Assembly (NCBI GenBank): GCA_037042185.1
Contig: JAXQJY010000026.1
Coordinates: 372,001 to 436,000 of the forward strand
Reading direction: 5' to 3'
DNA length: 64,000 bases
Origin: Sordariomycetes sp. S80-01Y
Lineage: Eukaryota > Ascomycota > Sordariomycetes
Shown: piece after piece, positions 33,578 through 44,405 of the stretch
Numbering within the stretch: the stretch's first letter is position 1
Layout: each line of letters opens with the position of its first letter
The notes under the pieces: generated by a model
Database searches by the model: none
Told to the model about the DNA's origin: nothing
The model's input: only the letters and a program-made list of their open reading frames with translations
Translations under genes and position numbers: made by a program

Positions 33578-35047
33578 TCAGCATACCCACCGATCAAGCC
33601 TCTCAGGAAGCCACCCGCTGGTGTGCTTCAACGAGGTCTTCCTCTGCGACATATACGGCGCATATCCCTGCCCCATGGCTATCTTATCGTCGAGCTTACA
33701 CAAATCCTCGACAAAGCTCCACATTACGCAGTTGGACCACGCTTGACAAGCTGCCTCACAGTACTCGACAGACTGCCAGGCCTTCTCCCACTTCTTGGCG
33801 TCGAAGCTCGAAGCATCCTCCGGCTTCGACAACCGCTGGTTGGAGGAAGCTATCTCGTATAAGCTGGCTGTGTTGTCCCACCATTCGATTGGGTGTTGAA
33901 TCTGAGGGAGAATCATCCGAGAGAAAAAATCACCATAGGTGAGGGGTGTCTGCTCATTGTTAGCGGGATTCTCAAGTCTCGACGGCCGGACTACCGAGAA
34001 ATCCCAATCCCTTTCCAGCTCGTAGTAGCGAGCCACATCCCGGCTATGGACCTTGTGCCACGACAGCAGCGGCCGGCACCAATTGCTCTGGCTGAAGGCA
34101 AATGACCAATGGATCAGAGCGGGACTCCACGTGAAGCGCTCGTCGCCGCCGTTGTCGCTGAACTCGACTCCGTGGTCCCTCAGCGCGAGTCCCAGTATCT
34201 GATCACCGCAGCAATGCGCCTCGGTATAGGCCTGATAGTCTCGCACGATGCTGGGGTTTCGTCCGAAGCTGGCCTCCCAGGCGCCCCGTGACAGCGCAAA
34301 GCCCGACCCTCCGTGGGCGAAGACGGTATCGGACTTAGCGGCATGGCTCCCTAGATAGTGCTTCTCCGTGGGGTCGAGCCTAGCCAGGAACTGCCGGATA
34401 TTAGGGAGGAAGAGATAGGCATCGTCTTCCATATAGACGTACCACTTCGCCCTAGGCCAGTTCTCGCCGGCATGCTTCATAAGCGGCAGGAATTTATACT
34501 TATCCACGACCCAACCCCCGGCAGGTCCCCATTCATCGCCGTCGAAGCCGGATAACTCGATATAGTAGTTATAGCTGTTTAGCTCAGCCTGCTCCCGATA
34601 CACGGCGAACTCGGCAGACTGCTTTGTCTCGGTTGTCATGTTAGCGAGGGCGTCGACGACGGTGAAGCCGCCTACGGTCTCGGCCTGGTCCGAGTAGATA
34701 ACAACATTGGATGGAGAGATGCGGCTGGGCGCGAGGGAGGTTGTGAGGTGGATGAGGAGGCGCTTCCACAGCATCGTTCCGCCTGTCTTGATGATGAGGA
34801 GGATGTCGTCGTCGTCGGCGGCTGTCGAGACCTTGTCCGAGCTCGTTTCGTTGGCGGCATCGTGAGACAACGACTCTGGCGCTTCATCCCAGGAATTGGC
34901 CGCAGCATGAGTTGCGCCGTGCCTGAAGTTTGGAGCAACAGGGCTCTTCTTTCCCATGGAAGGGTCTATCAATAAGAAGACCGAGACCAGACAGACGGCA
35001 ATGATGATGGCTGGCACGAGCCGGTTGTTTCTGTACGTGACTGCCAT
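33578..35047 (-). CDS. GT31-like type II membrane glycosyltransferase
   Basis: A single exon of 489 residues. A short cytosolic tail is followed by one signal-anchor helix (about 11-27), placing the catalytic domain in the Golgi lumen. The donor-binding acidic motif is EDDAY (207-211) after WYVYM, followed by LARLDP, YLGSH, and HGGSGFALSRGAW, the hallmark string of fungal DUF604/GT31-like enzymes, then CCGDQILG. The last 80 residues have a Cys-rich segment (YCEAACQAWSNCVMW) resembling a PAN/Apple-type fold seen in these proteins. The family adds galactose or related sugars to glycans in other organisms; the fungal substrate is not established. It is divergent from a GT2 membrane glycosyltransferase 1.8 kb away. 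Confidence 0.88.
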   Translation of the reverse strand: MAVTYRNNRLVPAIIIAVCLVSVFLLIDPSMGKKSPVAPNFRHGATHAAANSWDEAPESLSHDAANETSSDKVSTAADDDDILLIIKTGGTMLWKRLLIHLTTSLAPSRISPSNVVIYSDQAETVGGFTVVDALANMTTETKQSAEFAVYREQAELNSYNYYIELSGFDGDEWGPAGGWVVDKYKFLPLMKHAGENWPRAKWYVYMEDDAYLFLPNIRQFLARLDPTEKHYLGSHAAKSDTVFAHGGSGFALSRGAWEASFGRNPSIVRDYQAYTEAHCCGDQILGLALRDHGVEFSDNGGDERFTWSPALIHWSFAFSQSNWCRPLLSWHKVHSRDVARYYELERDWDFSVVRPSRLENPANNEQTPLTYGDFFSRMILPQIQHPIEWWDNTASLYEIASSNQRLSKPEDASSFDAKKWEKAWQSVEYCEAACQAWSNCVMWSFVEDLCKLDDKIAMGQGYAPYMSQRKTSLKHTSGWLPERLDRWVC

Positions 35048-36850
35048 TGTTACACACTTGGATCAGCCATTCCTGAGTTGAGGAACACGATTGAAGGGAT
35101 GCCGCGAAGAAAAACAGCTACTATCAGTACTACAAGAGTAGTAATACCAGCACGGTTAGACTGCTCCTGTGGATCCACGTGGGCAACGGGTGCCCGAGGA
35201 TCCGTCACCACGTCCTGATTAAGCGTTAAGACAGACTTTCGGCACTTGGAGTAGGGCTGAGTTACACTGTTTATCTGCATAAAGGCCGCAATTACGTTGC
35301 CAAACCCAGCCACGGAGGGGTCTTCCCTGATCCGCGCAGTCCTTGAGGATGAAATGATGGACAATGCCGCGTTCATTGAAAGTAGGAGAAGCAGACCCTG
35401 CCGGCCTTTTCACGAAGTACACCATGGGTATGTCACAGCAGGGAGCATCACACTGCCCTACGCAACCTGGGAGACATCGCGAGTATGAAGACAGGGTTAG
35501 CTATACTGAGCCCGATGAACATTCACAAAGCCACTGCGCCACTGGACCGATGATTCGTTGACGTCGCCTAGACAGGCAGTCTCGTTGCATGCGCGCGCGC
35601 GTGCGTGTCTGTCTAATTAATCAATCTCGTGTGTGCACCAAACCTTGACCGTCCCAGCGTCAGGACCCCCCGGCCCCCGCGGATACAGAGTGTAGGGCCA
35701 TGCCGATTCCAGCGGCCAACGGTCGACGACGCGAAGCTGAGCCGAGCGCGAAAATCTAACTCAGGGGTTTTTGTATCCACTGATCTTCCACGAGGAACCC
35801 GGCCGGAAGCCCGAGAAGGCCGTAGAATAAGGGTTCCCTGCTCGAGGGGCGTCTAGCGTTGTTCTGGCTGGAAAAGGCTTACCGAGCTGGTTGCCTTATG
35901 AGTGACAGCCTACCTCCTATTCGACTAGGAGTGGTGCCGCCACTACTGCGAGCAATACTATCGTGAGCACTACCTACTACTGCAAGCACTTAGACTGCGA
36001 GCACTACTACTGCGAGCACTACTACTGCGAGCACCCCTACTGCAAGCACTGCTACAGCGAGAAATCCTACTGCGAGCACTACTAAATACTATGGGTACCT
36101 CAGTAATGTCAGGCTGCCAGCCAAGTAGCCTAACTGTTGAATCAACTTCGGCCCACCCTCGTCTGGCCGCGATTCTGGCACTCTGGCGTCCGGCATCTTC
36201 CATCGGCCACTTGCCGACCTGGCTGCCGGGGCCCCTAGTCACGAATCCTCACATCATAGTCGGATGCCTCCGAGAGGCAAGTTTGCTCGCTTGGGCCAGC
36301 TAGCCACGGCGGGTATTACTGTACTATCTTTCACTTTCGACGACCAATCCCCACATCGGCAGAATGGCCTACCGGTGCGAGTTTTTTCCTCGCGTGCACG
36401 CGCGAAGGTGGTCGGAAAACGGCCCTTGCAATTTCCGACGCACGCCCAACAAGGTCCCGGACGGCGTGCCACCCACTAGGGGTTGCGCTTGGAGTTCCCA
36501 TGCTTCTATCGGGGCGCTAGGGGCTCATTTGGCTGGATACCAAGGCTGTCTTGGCATCGTAGCGACAGCCGGCTCCCATTGTCGGGACGAGATTGCGTCG
36601 AGAAAGACAGATAGAAGTCGTAAGCTGTCTGTTCCGCGGACGAGAAAATGTTCTTTTCCACGGGCTGTCAAAATGGAGCGCTTCTGCTGCTTTTGGAAGC
36701 TTTTCCTGTCCATCCAGTTCACGACATCTTGTCACATCTGGTCGTACCCTCGGCTGCTTGTAGGGGGAGAACCGCAGAGCTCGCTTGACAAAGCTGCCCA
36801 GTAACTCCTTTATTTTCTTCACTCGTTTTACACCTCAAGAACCTTCCATC
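35048..36850. other. Divergent intergenic region between two glycosyltransferases
   Basis: About 1.8 kb holding an alternating purine-pyrimidine run (35588-35609), a 15-bp minisatellite (about 35941-36083) and a TCCGCGGA word at 36633-36640. No gene is supported. Confidence 0.55.
35941..36083. repeat. Minisatellite, about nine copies of a 15-bp unit
   Basis: The consensus unit is CTACTACTGCGAGCA. Copies are mostly exactly 15 bp with base changes, and one is expanded to 19 bp; three central copies are nearly identical. It lies between the two glycosyltransferase genes and shows no sign of being translated. Confidence 0.9.
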
Positions 36851-38683
36851 ATGGCAGTCATGGAGGTTCACAACACACCAGGGCTTATTCCCTGGACCTC
36901 GAGCCCGCGGCACGTCTCCTACCAGCGCATGGCGTTCAACGTCCTCGCCGCCCTGGTCTTCCTGCCGCTGATATGGATCGCAAAGGACCACTGCCGATGG
37001 CCCATGACGCTCGACGCAATCCTCACAGTCTTCCTGACGGAGCTGACGCGCTACGTCAACGAAGGGAGAAGGATGGCCTACCACGATGGCGGATGCGCCT
37101 CGCCCGTCATGAAGGAGAAGGTGGATGCGGATAAGATGGATCCTGAGACGAGGGCGTTCTCGGACGTCGATTCCGTGTCTAGCTCTTCGATGGCTCGGCT
37201 CGACATCATGGCAGCTGTTGTTGGGTGGAGGGAGGACCCTGCCCTCTACGCCAGGGCGTTGGAGAGCTATCGACGGGCGAGGGGCTGCGTCTTCCTCATT
37301 GCTGGCATCGACGGCGACGAGAAGCAGGATCAAGACATGGTGGATGTCTTTAATATGGTCTACCCTGATAACTCAGCAACGATCCACGTCGCCGAGCCTC
37401 TAGGCGAGGTGGCTGAGAGCATTCGCGTCAAGGAGATAGCCACCCGCCGCCGCCAGGGTCTCCAGATCGTCGACTCGGAAATCGATAAAGTCGCCACGTC
37501 CTACTGCATCCATCTCGCCCGCGAGGCTCTGACCAAGGCTGACATCACCTTTGGCGGGCCCGAGGCCGTGACGCAGCTCTGCATCCGTCAGCGCCATCTC
37601 CACAAGAAGGGCATCATGTTTACCACGTATATCTTCTCGCTTGTCATTGCCGATATCCTAGGCGTTGAGTTTCTATGGAGCTCGGATTCGGACACGCTCG
37701 TGATGGAGGACTCGTTGAGCCGGTCCGCGGATATCATCGCCGCGGATCCCACCATCGGCGGCGCCAGCTCCGGGCTCGTCGTCCATAACGGCGACGAGAC
37801 GACCGTGACCAAGCTAGCCGAGACCGTCTACTGGGGCGAGCTATACCTCACGCGCTCGCTACCAGCCGCCACGGCTACGAGCGACTGCCAGTCCGGGCCG
37901 AGCACCATCTTCCGCCTTGCCGCCCTGCCGCCTATACTCGTACCGTGGTACCTCCAGACGCTGTGGGGGAAGCGGATGATTATTAACGAGGACCGCCATC
38001 TGACCACCAACCTCCTGAAGCGCGGCTGGGGCGTCGTCTTCGCCTCGGACGTGCTCACGGCTACCGACACACCGACGACCCTGGCGCGCTGGCTGCGTCA
38101 GCAGGTCCGCTGGGCCCGCGCCACGCATATCGAGTCCCTGCTACAGCCGAAAGTATATCTGGTCAGCCACCCGCTGCTCTTCTACAGCATGCTTAAGAGG
38201 GAGTTCGGCCCGCTGCTCGCCGCTGCGGCCGTCGTGTGGTACTTCCTCACGAGCAGGAACATCATCCTCATCCTGCCGCGAGACCTCCTGGTGAGGTGCG
38301 TCGTCAGCCTTATATACAACATCCTACGCAACCCACACCGGCTAGAGCGGCGATCGTGGAAATGGGTCGTCCCCGGCGTCGCCTTCTTCCACGTGCCCGT
38401 GCCGGCCGTGCACGTCTGGAGCCTCCTCACCCTGACGGCCGACGGCTGGGGCACGAGCATGCGCGCCGAGGGCGAGATCGCCAAGCGGGATAGCCTGAGG
38501 CAGGCCTGGTTCGAGACGGGCTTCTTCGTGCTTTGGATGGGCGTGGTCGCGGGCTGTCTGGCCAGGTGGACGGCTGCGCACGTCCTCGGCCTGGAAAGGG
38601 GCGCGACGGCGCTGCTGTTCGTGGGAAGCGTCGCGGCGGCGTCTTATGCGGCGTGGCGGGGAACGGTGGCCAAGACGATTTGA
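36851..38683 (+). CDS. GT2 family membrane glycosyltransferase (hyaluronan-synthase/chitin-synthase-like fold)
   Basis: A single exon of 610 residues. N-terminal helices near residues 15-45 are followed by a GT-A domain beginning with MAAVVGWREDP, in place of the usual VPAY/VVGYRED string. Catalytic marks are SSDSDT (about 276-281, the DxD), NEDRH (about 378, general base Asp), and QQVRW (about 416, the QxxRW product-site motif), then C-terminal helices that form the export channel. This is the fungal type 2 glycosyltransferase linked in published work on Zymoseptoria and Fusarium to hyphal growth on solid surfaces. The polymer product is not known. I chose the ATG at 36851; a second lies three codons on. 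The divergent GT31-like gene may act on the same cell-surface glycan (inference). Confidence 0.9.
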   Translation: MAVMEVHNTPGLIPWTSSPRHVSYQRMAFNVLAALVFLPLIWIAKDHCRWPMTLDAILTVFLTELTRYVNEGRRMAYHDGGCASPVMKEKVDADKMDPETRAFSDVDSVSSSSMARLDIMAAVVGWREDPALYARALESYRRARGCVFLIAGIDGDEKQDQDMVDVFNMVYPDNSATIHVAEPLGEVAESIRVKEIATRRRQGLQIVDSEIDKVATSYCIHLAREALTKADITFGGPEAVTQLCIRQRHLHKKGIMFTTYIFSLVIADILGVEFLWSSDSDTLVMEDSLSRSADIIAADPTIGGASSGLVVHNGDETTVTKLAETVYWGELYLTRSLPAATATSDCQSGPSTIFRLAALPPILVPWYLQTLWGKRMIINEDRHLTTNLLKRGWGVVFASDVLTATDTPTTLARWLRQQVRWARATHIESLLQPKVYLVSHPLLFYSMLKREFGPLLAAAAVVWYFLTSRNIILILPRDLLVRCVVSLIYNILRNPHRLERRSWKWVVPGVAFFHVPVPAVHVWSLLTLTADGWGTSMRAEGEIAKRDSLRQAWFETGFFVLWMGVVAGCLARWTAAHVLGLERGATALLFVGSVAAASYAAWRGTVAKTI

Positions 38684-38939
38684 AAAATACGAGATTATCT
38701 TAGAAGGGGGTATGGAATTTGTTTAGACTTACATAGAATCGCGTTATGAGTACGTAATTATAATAATAATGACTGACTGCTCTGCTTAGATCCCAGTTGG
38801 CCGGTCCGTCAGGCCAGGAAGCCATGGCGCCCCAATTTAGCCCCTTTTTACGCACTCTCTGCTTCTCATGAGATTCGGTTTCGTCCAATTATCATCCAGT
38901 CATTTGCATGCGTTTATCTTAGTGCTCGTCAAGTCATAA

Positions 38940-41160
38940 TCATCCCTTCAAGAAGCCGTGTCTCTGCAGCCAGCCTTGCTTATGCTCCTCCTCCCACTTC
39001 CTCTCGGCGCGGCGCAACGTGCTGGCCGCGTCCCAGTGCTCCCGCTTCTGGGCCACATCCCGCGCCGTCTCGCCCTCCTTGTCCTCGATGGTCGGATCGG
39101 CGCCCCAGTCCCTCAGCACGCGGAGGACCTCCCTGCGCTCGTCGTCGCCGTCCTCGGCCTTGCTGGCCGCGTAGTGCAGCGGCGTGCGGCCCTTGGCGGT
39201 CTGGGTGTTGGGGTCCGACTTGCCGCGCTCGATGAGCATCTCGACCATGGAGGCCGAGGCGGAGCGCGCCGCGAGGTGCAGAGCCGTGCGGCCGCCGTCG
39301 GAGCGGGCTTGGGGGTCGGCGCCGCGGTCGAGCAGGAGGATGGCCACCGCGAGGTTGTCGCGTTCGGCGGCGAGGTGGAGGGCGGTGAGGCCGCGCATGT
39401 CGCACACGCCGTGGGAGACGTAGCGAAGGGCGCGGGCCGCTGCGTCGAGGTCCCCGTCCCAGGCGGCGTCGAGGAGGATGTCCTGGGCTTCCTCCTCGGA
39501 GGCGATGCTGCCGCGCTTGGACGCAGGTCGCTCGCCGGCCTCCTTGGCCCTCTTGGCTTCGCTGGCCACGGTGGGCGGAGGAGTCGGGAGGCTGCCGGGC
39601 TTTCGTATCGTGTCGTCGCCTGCTGACATGGGAGGCGACCCGATGGCAGCTTCCTCTGCCGCCACAGCTGACGGAGATTGCGGAGGTGGTGAGATGGAGC
39701 CGGTGCGCTCGTCCTCCGCGGTCCTGGTGACGCCGTCTGCTCTCTCGGGGTCGGGAGTCACAATTGTTGGGATTGAAGGCCGAGGTGCATCGGATGAGGT
39801 CCTGGTCGTCGCCGGGTGAGTCGCATCTGCTATCACTTGTTCCCCTCCGGCAAATCTGACCTCCTGCTTCTCGCTATCTGTGGCTGGAGACGGGGATTTC
39901 CCCTTTTCTTCACTCCTCGCGACCTTCTCTTCTGATGTGGGCGCGGGAGGCGGCACAGACGCAGCGCCGGGCGGTGCTGGCTTCATCAGTGCGCGTCTGT
40001 AGCAAGTTAGCAACGTGAGCCTTCATATTCCCATTCAGTCTGACGTACGAGTAGATGTTGACCATGAGTGTCGACAGATGGGTCAGCTCCTTCTGCAGGT
40101 CCTCATCCGCCTTCTCGACCTTTTCCTTGAACTCGTCCTTGTAGCGGTACGAGCGCCAGAACTCTTGCATGCCATTGATGGCGTCGCCGTGATCAGCGCC
40201 CTTTTTGCTGATTTCGGAGAGCAACTTGGTCATCCCGCCCAGCGCCTTGTCCGTGTCGCTGATGGCGTCCTCGATCTGGCCCTTTAAGGTTTGGCCCTTG
40301 TCGTCCTCGAGCAGATCTGGTCTTGCCTTCAAAGTCTCCTGGACTTGGGTGATGGTGTCCCGTGCGGTTGTGGCCTTTGCGGACATGTCCTGGATTTCCT
40401 CTGGCGTCTCGTTCATCTCCCCCAGCCACTTGATCCAATCCTTGGCGGTATCCGCGTGCTTCGTGACCGCCTTGATGCCAGCGTACGTCGTGAGCGCAGC
40501 CGGCACGTGGTTAAAGAGGTTACTTGAGCTCGACCCCCCCGAGGCAGCAGGAGCAGGGGAGGCAGCAGGCTGAGGCGACGACTGCGGACTTGGAGCATCC
40601 TGGTTGCCTCCAGCATCTTTCGAGGATGAAGGTCGATCTTTGTACCTGTCAGGCTTGTACCTGTCTGGCGTCGAGGACCGCCGTCCAGCCTTCCGGAGAT
40701 CATCCTCGCCTTCGCGGTTGAAGGCGCCCGTAGCACCAGGCCTCACCCGCGGCGGGCTGGGATACCTCGCACTGCTGGGTCTCTCCCGCGACGGCCGTCT
40801 ATCCTTCTTCTCGGGCGCGAGCGAGCTCGGCCTTCGATCTCTGCCCTCGGCCAGGTAGTCTCTGTCCACACGTCTCGGGTAGCGCTCGGGGCTGCTGCTC
40901 GAATCCCTGCGCCTGCGCCGCGCGTGTTCCCTCCTCGGTTCGGGGCTGGGCGAGTCTCGTCTGTGGTCGCGCTCGTTGTCACGTCGTCGCGACGAGGAGG
41001 GCGGATGTCGACCGGCATCGCTCGGGCGGCGGTCGTCGTGTGAGCGGCTGCGTCTGGCGGCGGGGGCTGACGGGGAGTGGTGCGCGTTGCGCGAGGGCCG
41101 GGGTCTCGGAGCGGGGGACTTGACGCGCGTGGAGGGGAACTTGATGGGCAGCCGGGGCAT
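38940..41160 (-). CDS. Ankyrin-repeat protein with Arg/Ser-rich N-terminus and helical middle
   Basis: Two exons on the minus strand (41160-40049 and 39996-38940) give about 722 residues; the GTACGT...CAG intron joins NIYS to RALMKP in phase. Residues 1-190 are extremely rich in Arg, Ser and Pro with many RRDS and SPER strings. Residues 210-370 are helical and resemble a fungal N-terminal domain found before ankyrin arrays, with heptad-like Leu/Val spacing. Residues 370-530 are disordered and Pro/Glu/Ser-rich. Residues about 540-695 carry four ankyrin repeats, with LTALHLAAERD, RTALHLAAR and RTPLHYAA at their starts. It is likely a scaffold; the partner is unknown. The RS-like head suggests phosphorylation and a possible nuclear or RNA-associated role, which is inference. 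Confidence 0.85.
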
Positions 41161-41859
41161 CTTGGCTGCTTTGCCAATAATCTTGGCGACGGGTGCGGAG
41201 GGGTGAAGGTGTGGGCGATGTCAATTGAGGGCGAAGACGCAGCGACGACGGTGGTGAAGCGCGGATGGACGAGATGACAGCGTCCAGCCCGTCACGGTCG
41301 CAGGAGACGCAGGAGACGCAGGACAGAGGGGGCGAGATGACGCCATGGGGGCCCGAAGTGAGCTGGCTGACGGCATGATGCATGGATCGTGGGACTGGCG
41401 CCGAATGAAAGCAAGGCTGGGCTGGGAGAAGCTACAGCAGCCCAATGTAGGTCCCTGGAGGAGAGGTAGGGCGGTAGGGCGGCTGGGCGGCAAGGCGGCA
41501 GGGTTGCGCTCCCCCGCAGCCACGATCTGGACGATCTGACGCAGGGTAGGCCGCGATCTGTGGTAAATATAGCAAACACACTGGAAGGTAGCACAGCGGG
41601 CAGCGTAGCACAACTGACAGCGTAGCCATCCGCGTTGGGAATGTTTGCATGATGCAGGACGGGCTGGGCCGGCACTAACACGGACTGACAGCCGGGTCGG
41701 AATGACAGATATGACGGGCAGATGACATCGACGACACTGGCCACGAGGAGATGAGAACTTCCCTGTCAGCTTCCGTTTTACTATAGCACTTGACCCTATA
41801 CTTACATTACCTCGTCTGTCTTAGCATTCAGACCAGCCTCTGTCAAGAAACACGGCAAC
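41161..41859. other. Divergent promoter region
   Basis: Shared upstream region of the ankyrin and HD-hydratase genes. A G-rich low-complexity stretch of GGGCGGC-type words lies near 41463-41503. Confidence 0.5.
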
Positions 41860-42641
41860 ATGTCTGCCAACGCTGCTCAAACTTCTGCCAACGGCTGGGA
41901 TGCCGTGCCCCTCGACCCGAGCCGCATCTTCACTCGAGGCTTCAAGGACCCCCAACCTCTAAAGGTCGACGACATCGAATTCCCAGATAACGACCTGGTC
42001 AACCATGTGCGTCGTTTTGCAGAGACGCACCTCCCGAAGCCGACGTTGCACCACTCGCTGAGGGTCTTCTACTTTGGTAAGCCGAGTACTCTCCAGCGTG
42101 GCCACCTGAGCTGACAGCACCAGGAAGCGCCATTGCAAAGCTGCAGTTCCCAGAGCAGGCAGCGAATCTGTCGCCCACGACGTTGGCTCTTGCGGCCCTG
42201 CTGCACGATATCGGCACGACGAGCGAGAACATGTCAGCGACCCGCATGTCCTTTGAGTTCTACGGCGCCTTCAAGGTCCAAAACCTCCTGTCCCATCTCG
42301 GGTGCGAGCAGGACCAGGCAGACGCCGTCTGTGAGACCATCATCCGTCACCAGGACCTGGGCACCACGGGCAGCATCACGCTTTTGGGACAGATCATCCA
42401 GCTGGCGACCATATATGACAATGTCGGAGAGCACCCCACGCTGAAGGGCATCGACAAGATCTTGCATTCCGAGACGCTGAAAGACGTCAACGCCAAGTTC
42501 CCCAGGCAGAAGTGGCTGCGCTGCTTTGCCGATACCATCCGAGAGGAGGAGAGACAGAAGCCTTGGTGCCACAGCACCGTCATCCCGGACTTTGACAAGC
42601 AGATTGAGGGGAATGAGCTGATGAAGCCCTTTGAGCAGTGA
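41860..42641 (+). CDS. Cyanamide hydratase-like HD-domain protein
   Basis: Two exons (41860-42076 and 42124-42641) give 244 residues, the same length as the characterised Myrothecium enzyme as I recall it. Metal ligands of the HD fold are visible: H65 in LHHSLR, the H100-D101 pair in LLHDIGTT, and a later RHQD. The conserved N-terminal FP and RxF segments of the family are also present. Cyanamide hydratase (EC 4.2.1.69) turns cyanamide into urea; relatives include yeast Ddi2/Ddi3, which are induced by alkylating agents. The true substrate in most fungi is not known. The short intron carries a CTGAC branch site. It is divergent from the ankyrin gene with a 0.7-kb shared promoter. Confidence 0.9.
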
Positions 42642-43260
42642 TGGTTGCAGGGCACACGGCGAACGGCCGCCATACCTCGGCGCATCAGCTCGTTCTAGCA
42701 GGAATGGCTAAGCATTAAATAAGAATGACACGATTGCTATCAAGACAAGCCTCTTGTGACGCACCTTTGAGAAACTGTTATGGAACACCCATTGCGAGGA
42801 GCTTGACCGTATCTGGAAAGGAATCGGGGTGCTTCGGGGTGTGAGCCGGGGCGGGGCGGGGCCGGTGTCCGGAGGTGGCGGGAGCTCTTTTCCTTTGGCT
42901 CGTACCTCCTAATTTCAGCAGACAGCCTCAGTCTCCTTGTTTTGTGCAGACTCCATCCTCCTCTCGGCCAATTGAGAACAGCCACCACAAAAACGATAGT
43001 CGAAAGGTTGCTTATTCATGTCGAGTGAGACCCCGTTCGACGTTGATGTGCAGCTTATTTGTTCACCATGAACCCCTGCGCCCCGACAGACGCATAGAGA
43101 AGCTTATAGCCGACCTCGCGCAACGCAGATTCGTATAGCCGAAGCCCACCAGCTGCTCTCATGCGCTTAACGACACGATCGTCAACAACCTCGGGCTCGC
43201 TCAGGACGCGTCGCGATTCACCGCAGCGAGCTCAATGGCAGCACGACACGCGCAGCCGTC
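42642..43260. other. Intergenic region upstream of the ligase-like alpha gene
   Basis: No gene is supported; promoter of the next gene is presumed. Confidence 0.45.
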
Positions 43261-44405
43261 ATGAATGTAGATACTAGGATACCGACGGCTCTGCTGCGTC
43301 GGTCAAAGACAGCGTGCCGATGCATGGGGAGAGCTCAGATGGGTCGAGGATTCTCATCATCAGGCTCAACGCGACGGAGTGAGAGCTATGAGAAGACGAG
43401 GTCGAATCTACGCATCAACGGCGACACGAGGGTCATCTATCAGGGCTTCACAGGCAAAGCTGTACGTGTCAACCATTTCTTCCCTCAAGCACCCTGCTAA
43501 GCATCTGCCAGGCCACCGCCAACGCCCAGGACACCATCGCCTACGGCACCAACATCGTCGGCGGCGTCTCCCCCGGAAAGGGCGGCCAGACGCACCTCTC
43601 GCTCCCCGTCTTCGACACGGTCCGCGAGGCCATGCGCGTCGTCAAGCCCGACGTCTCCTCCGTCTTCGTGCCGGCCCCGTACGCGGCTGCGGCCATCCTC
43701 GAGGCCGTCGAGGCCGAGGTGCCCCTCGTCGTGTCCGTGGCCGAGCACATCCCCGTCCACGACATGCTGCGCGTGCACGAGGCGCTCAGGACGCAGAGCA
43801 AGACGCGCCTCGTGGGGCCCAACTGCCCGGGCATCATCGCGCCGGACCGGTGCAGGGTCGGCATCATGCCCTTCAGGCAGTACGCGCGGGGCTGCGTGGG
43901 CATCGTCTCCAAGTCGGGCACCCTGAGCTACGAGGCCGTGGGCGCCACGACAAAGGCCGGCCTGGGACAGAGCTTGGTGATGGGCATGGGAGGCGATCTC
44001 CTGCCGGGCACGACCCTCGTCGACGGGCTCAAGACCTTCTTCGACGACGACGAGACCAAGGGCATCATCGTCATCGGCGAGACGGGCGGCGAGGCCGAGA
44101 TGAAGGCCGCCGAGGTCATTGCGGAATACCGAAAGTCCACGCCGAATCCGAAGCCCATCGTCGCCATGGTTGCGGGCAAGACAGCGCCTCCTGCCAGAAC
44201 CATGGGACACGCGGGCGCGATTCGCTACAAGTGGGTTGTCAAGGAGGAGGACAAGGTTCTCAACGTGGATCCGCAGGGGACCCTTCGGTATAGATGGGAT
44301 GTTTCTGTCGAAGACAAGGTCAAGGCGCTGGAGGAAGCTGGGGCGGTCGTTGTTCCGCACCCTGGAGTCCTGGGCACCAAGATGAAGGAATTGCTCGGGC
44401 TATAG
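43261..44405 (+). CDS. Succinyl-CoA ligase alpha-subunit-like protein, divergent
   Basis: Two exons (43261-43461 and 43512-44405) give 364 residues. Residues 1-40 are basic and Ser-rich (LLRRSK, GRGFSSSG), a plausible mitochondrial presequence. The CoA-binding domain reads YQGFTGKA, then YGTNIVGGVSPGKGG; GPNCPG and VSKSGTLSYEA follow. The catalytic, normally phosphorylated His is H300 in GHAGAI. The Gly-rich loop that always follows (IAGGKGGA in the human protein) is absent; instead RYKWVVKEEDKV and RYRWDVSVEDKV form a tandem near-repeat. A 63-bp in-frame segment (44231-44293) has GTGGGT and TATAG ends; removing it would give the exact family spacing (343 residues) but still no Gly loop. The normal enzyme makes succinate and ATP/GTP from succinyl-CoA. 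The linked beta-like gene at 47865 is also divergent. Confidence 0.85.

Noticed and set aside
36633-36640. A TCCGCGGA word upstream of the GT2 gene
   Set aside because: Only the 8-bp core matches and the flanks differ from the 19-bp element, so a shared regulator is not supported.
37724-37731. A TCCGCGGA word inside the GT2 gene
   Set aside because: Within coding sequence, without the extended flanks of the promoter elements; expected by chance.
38958-39626. A 222-residue plus-strand frame opposite the ankyrin repeats
   Set aside because: Antisense shadow of GC-rich ankyrin coding sequence, with no family match.
43379-44293. A 304-residue plus-strand frame over the ligase-alpha-like gene
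   Set aside because: Overlaps the conserved succinyl-CoA-ligase exon in another frame and is Arg/Gly/His-rich, as expected for an out-of-frame reading of GC-rich coding DNA.
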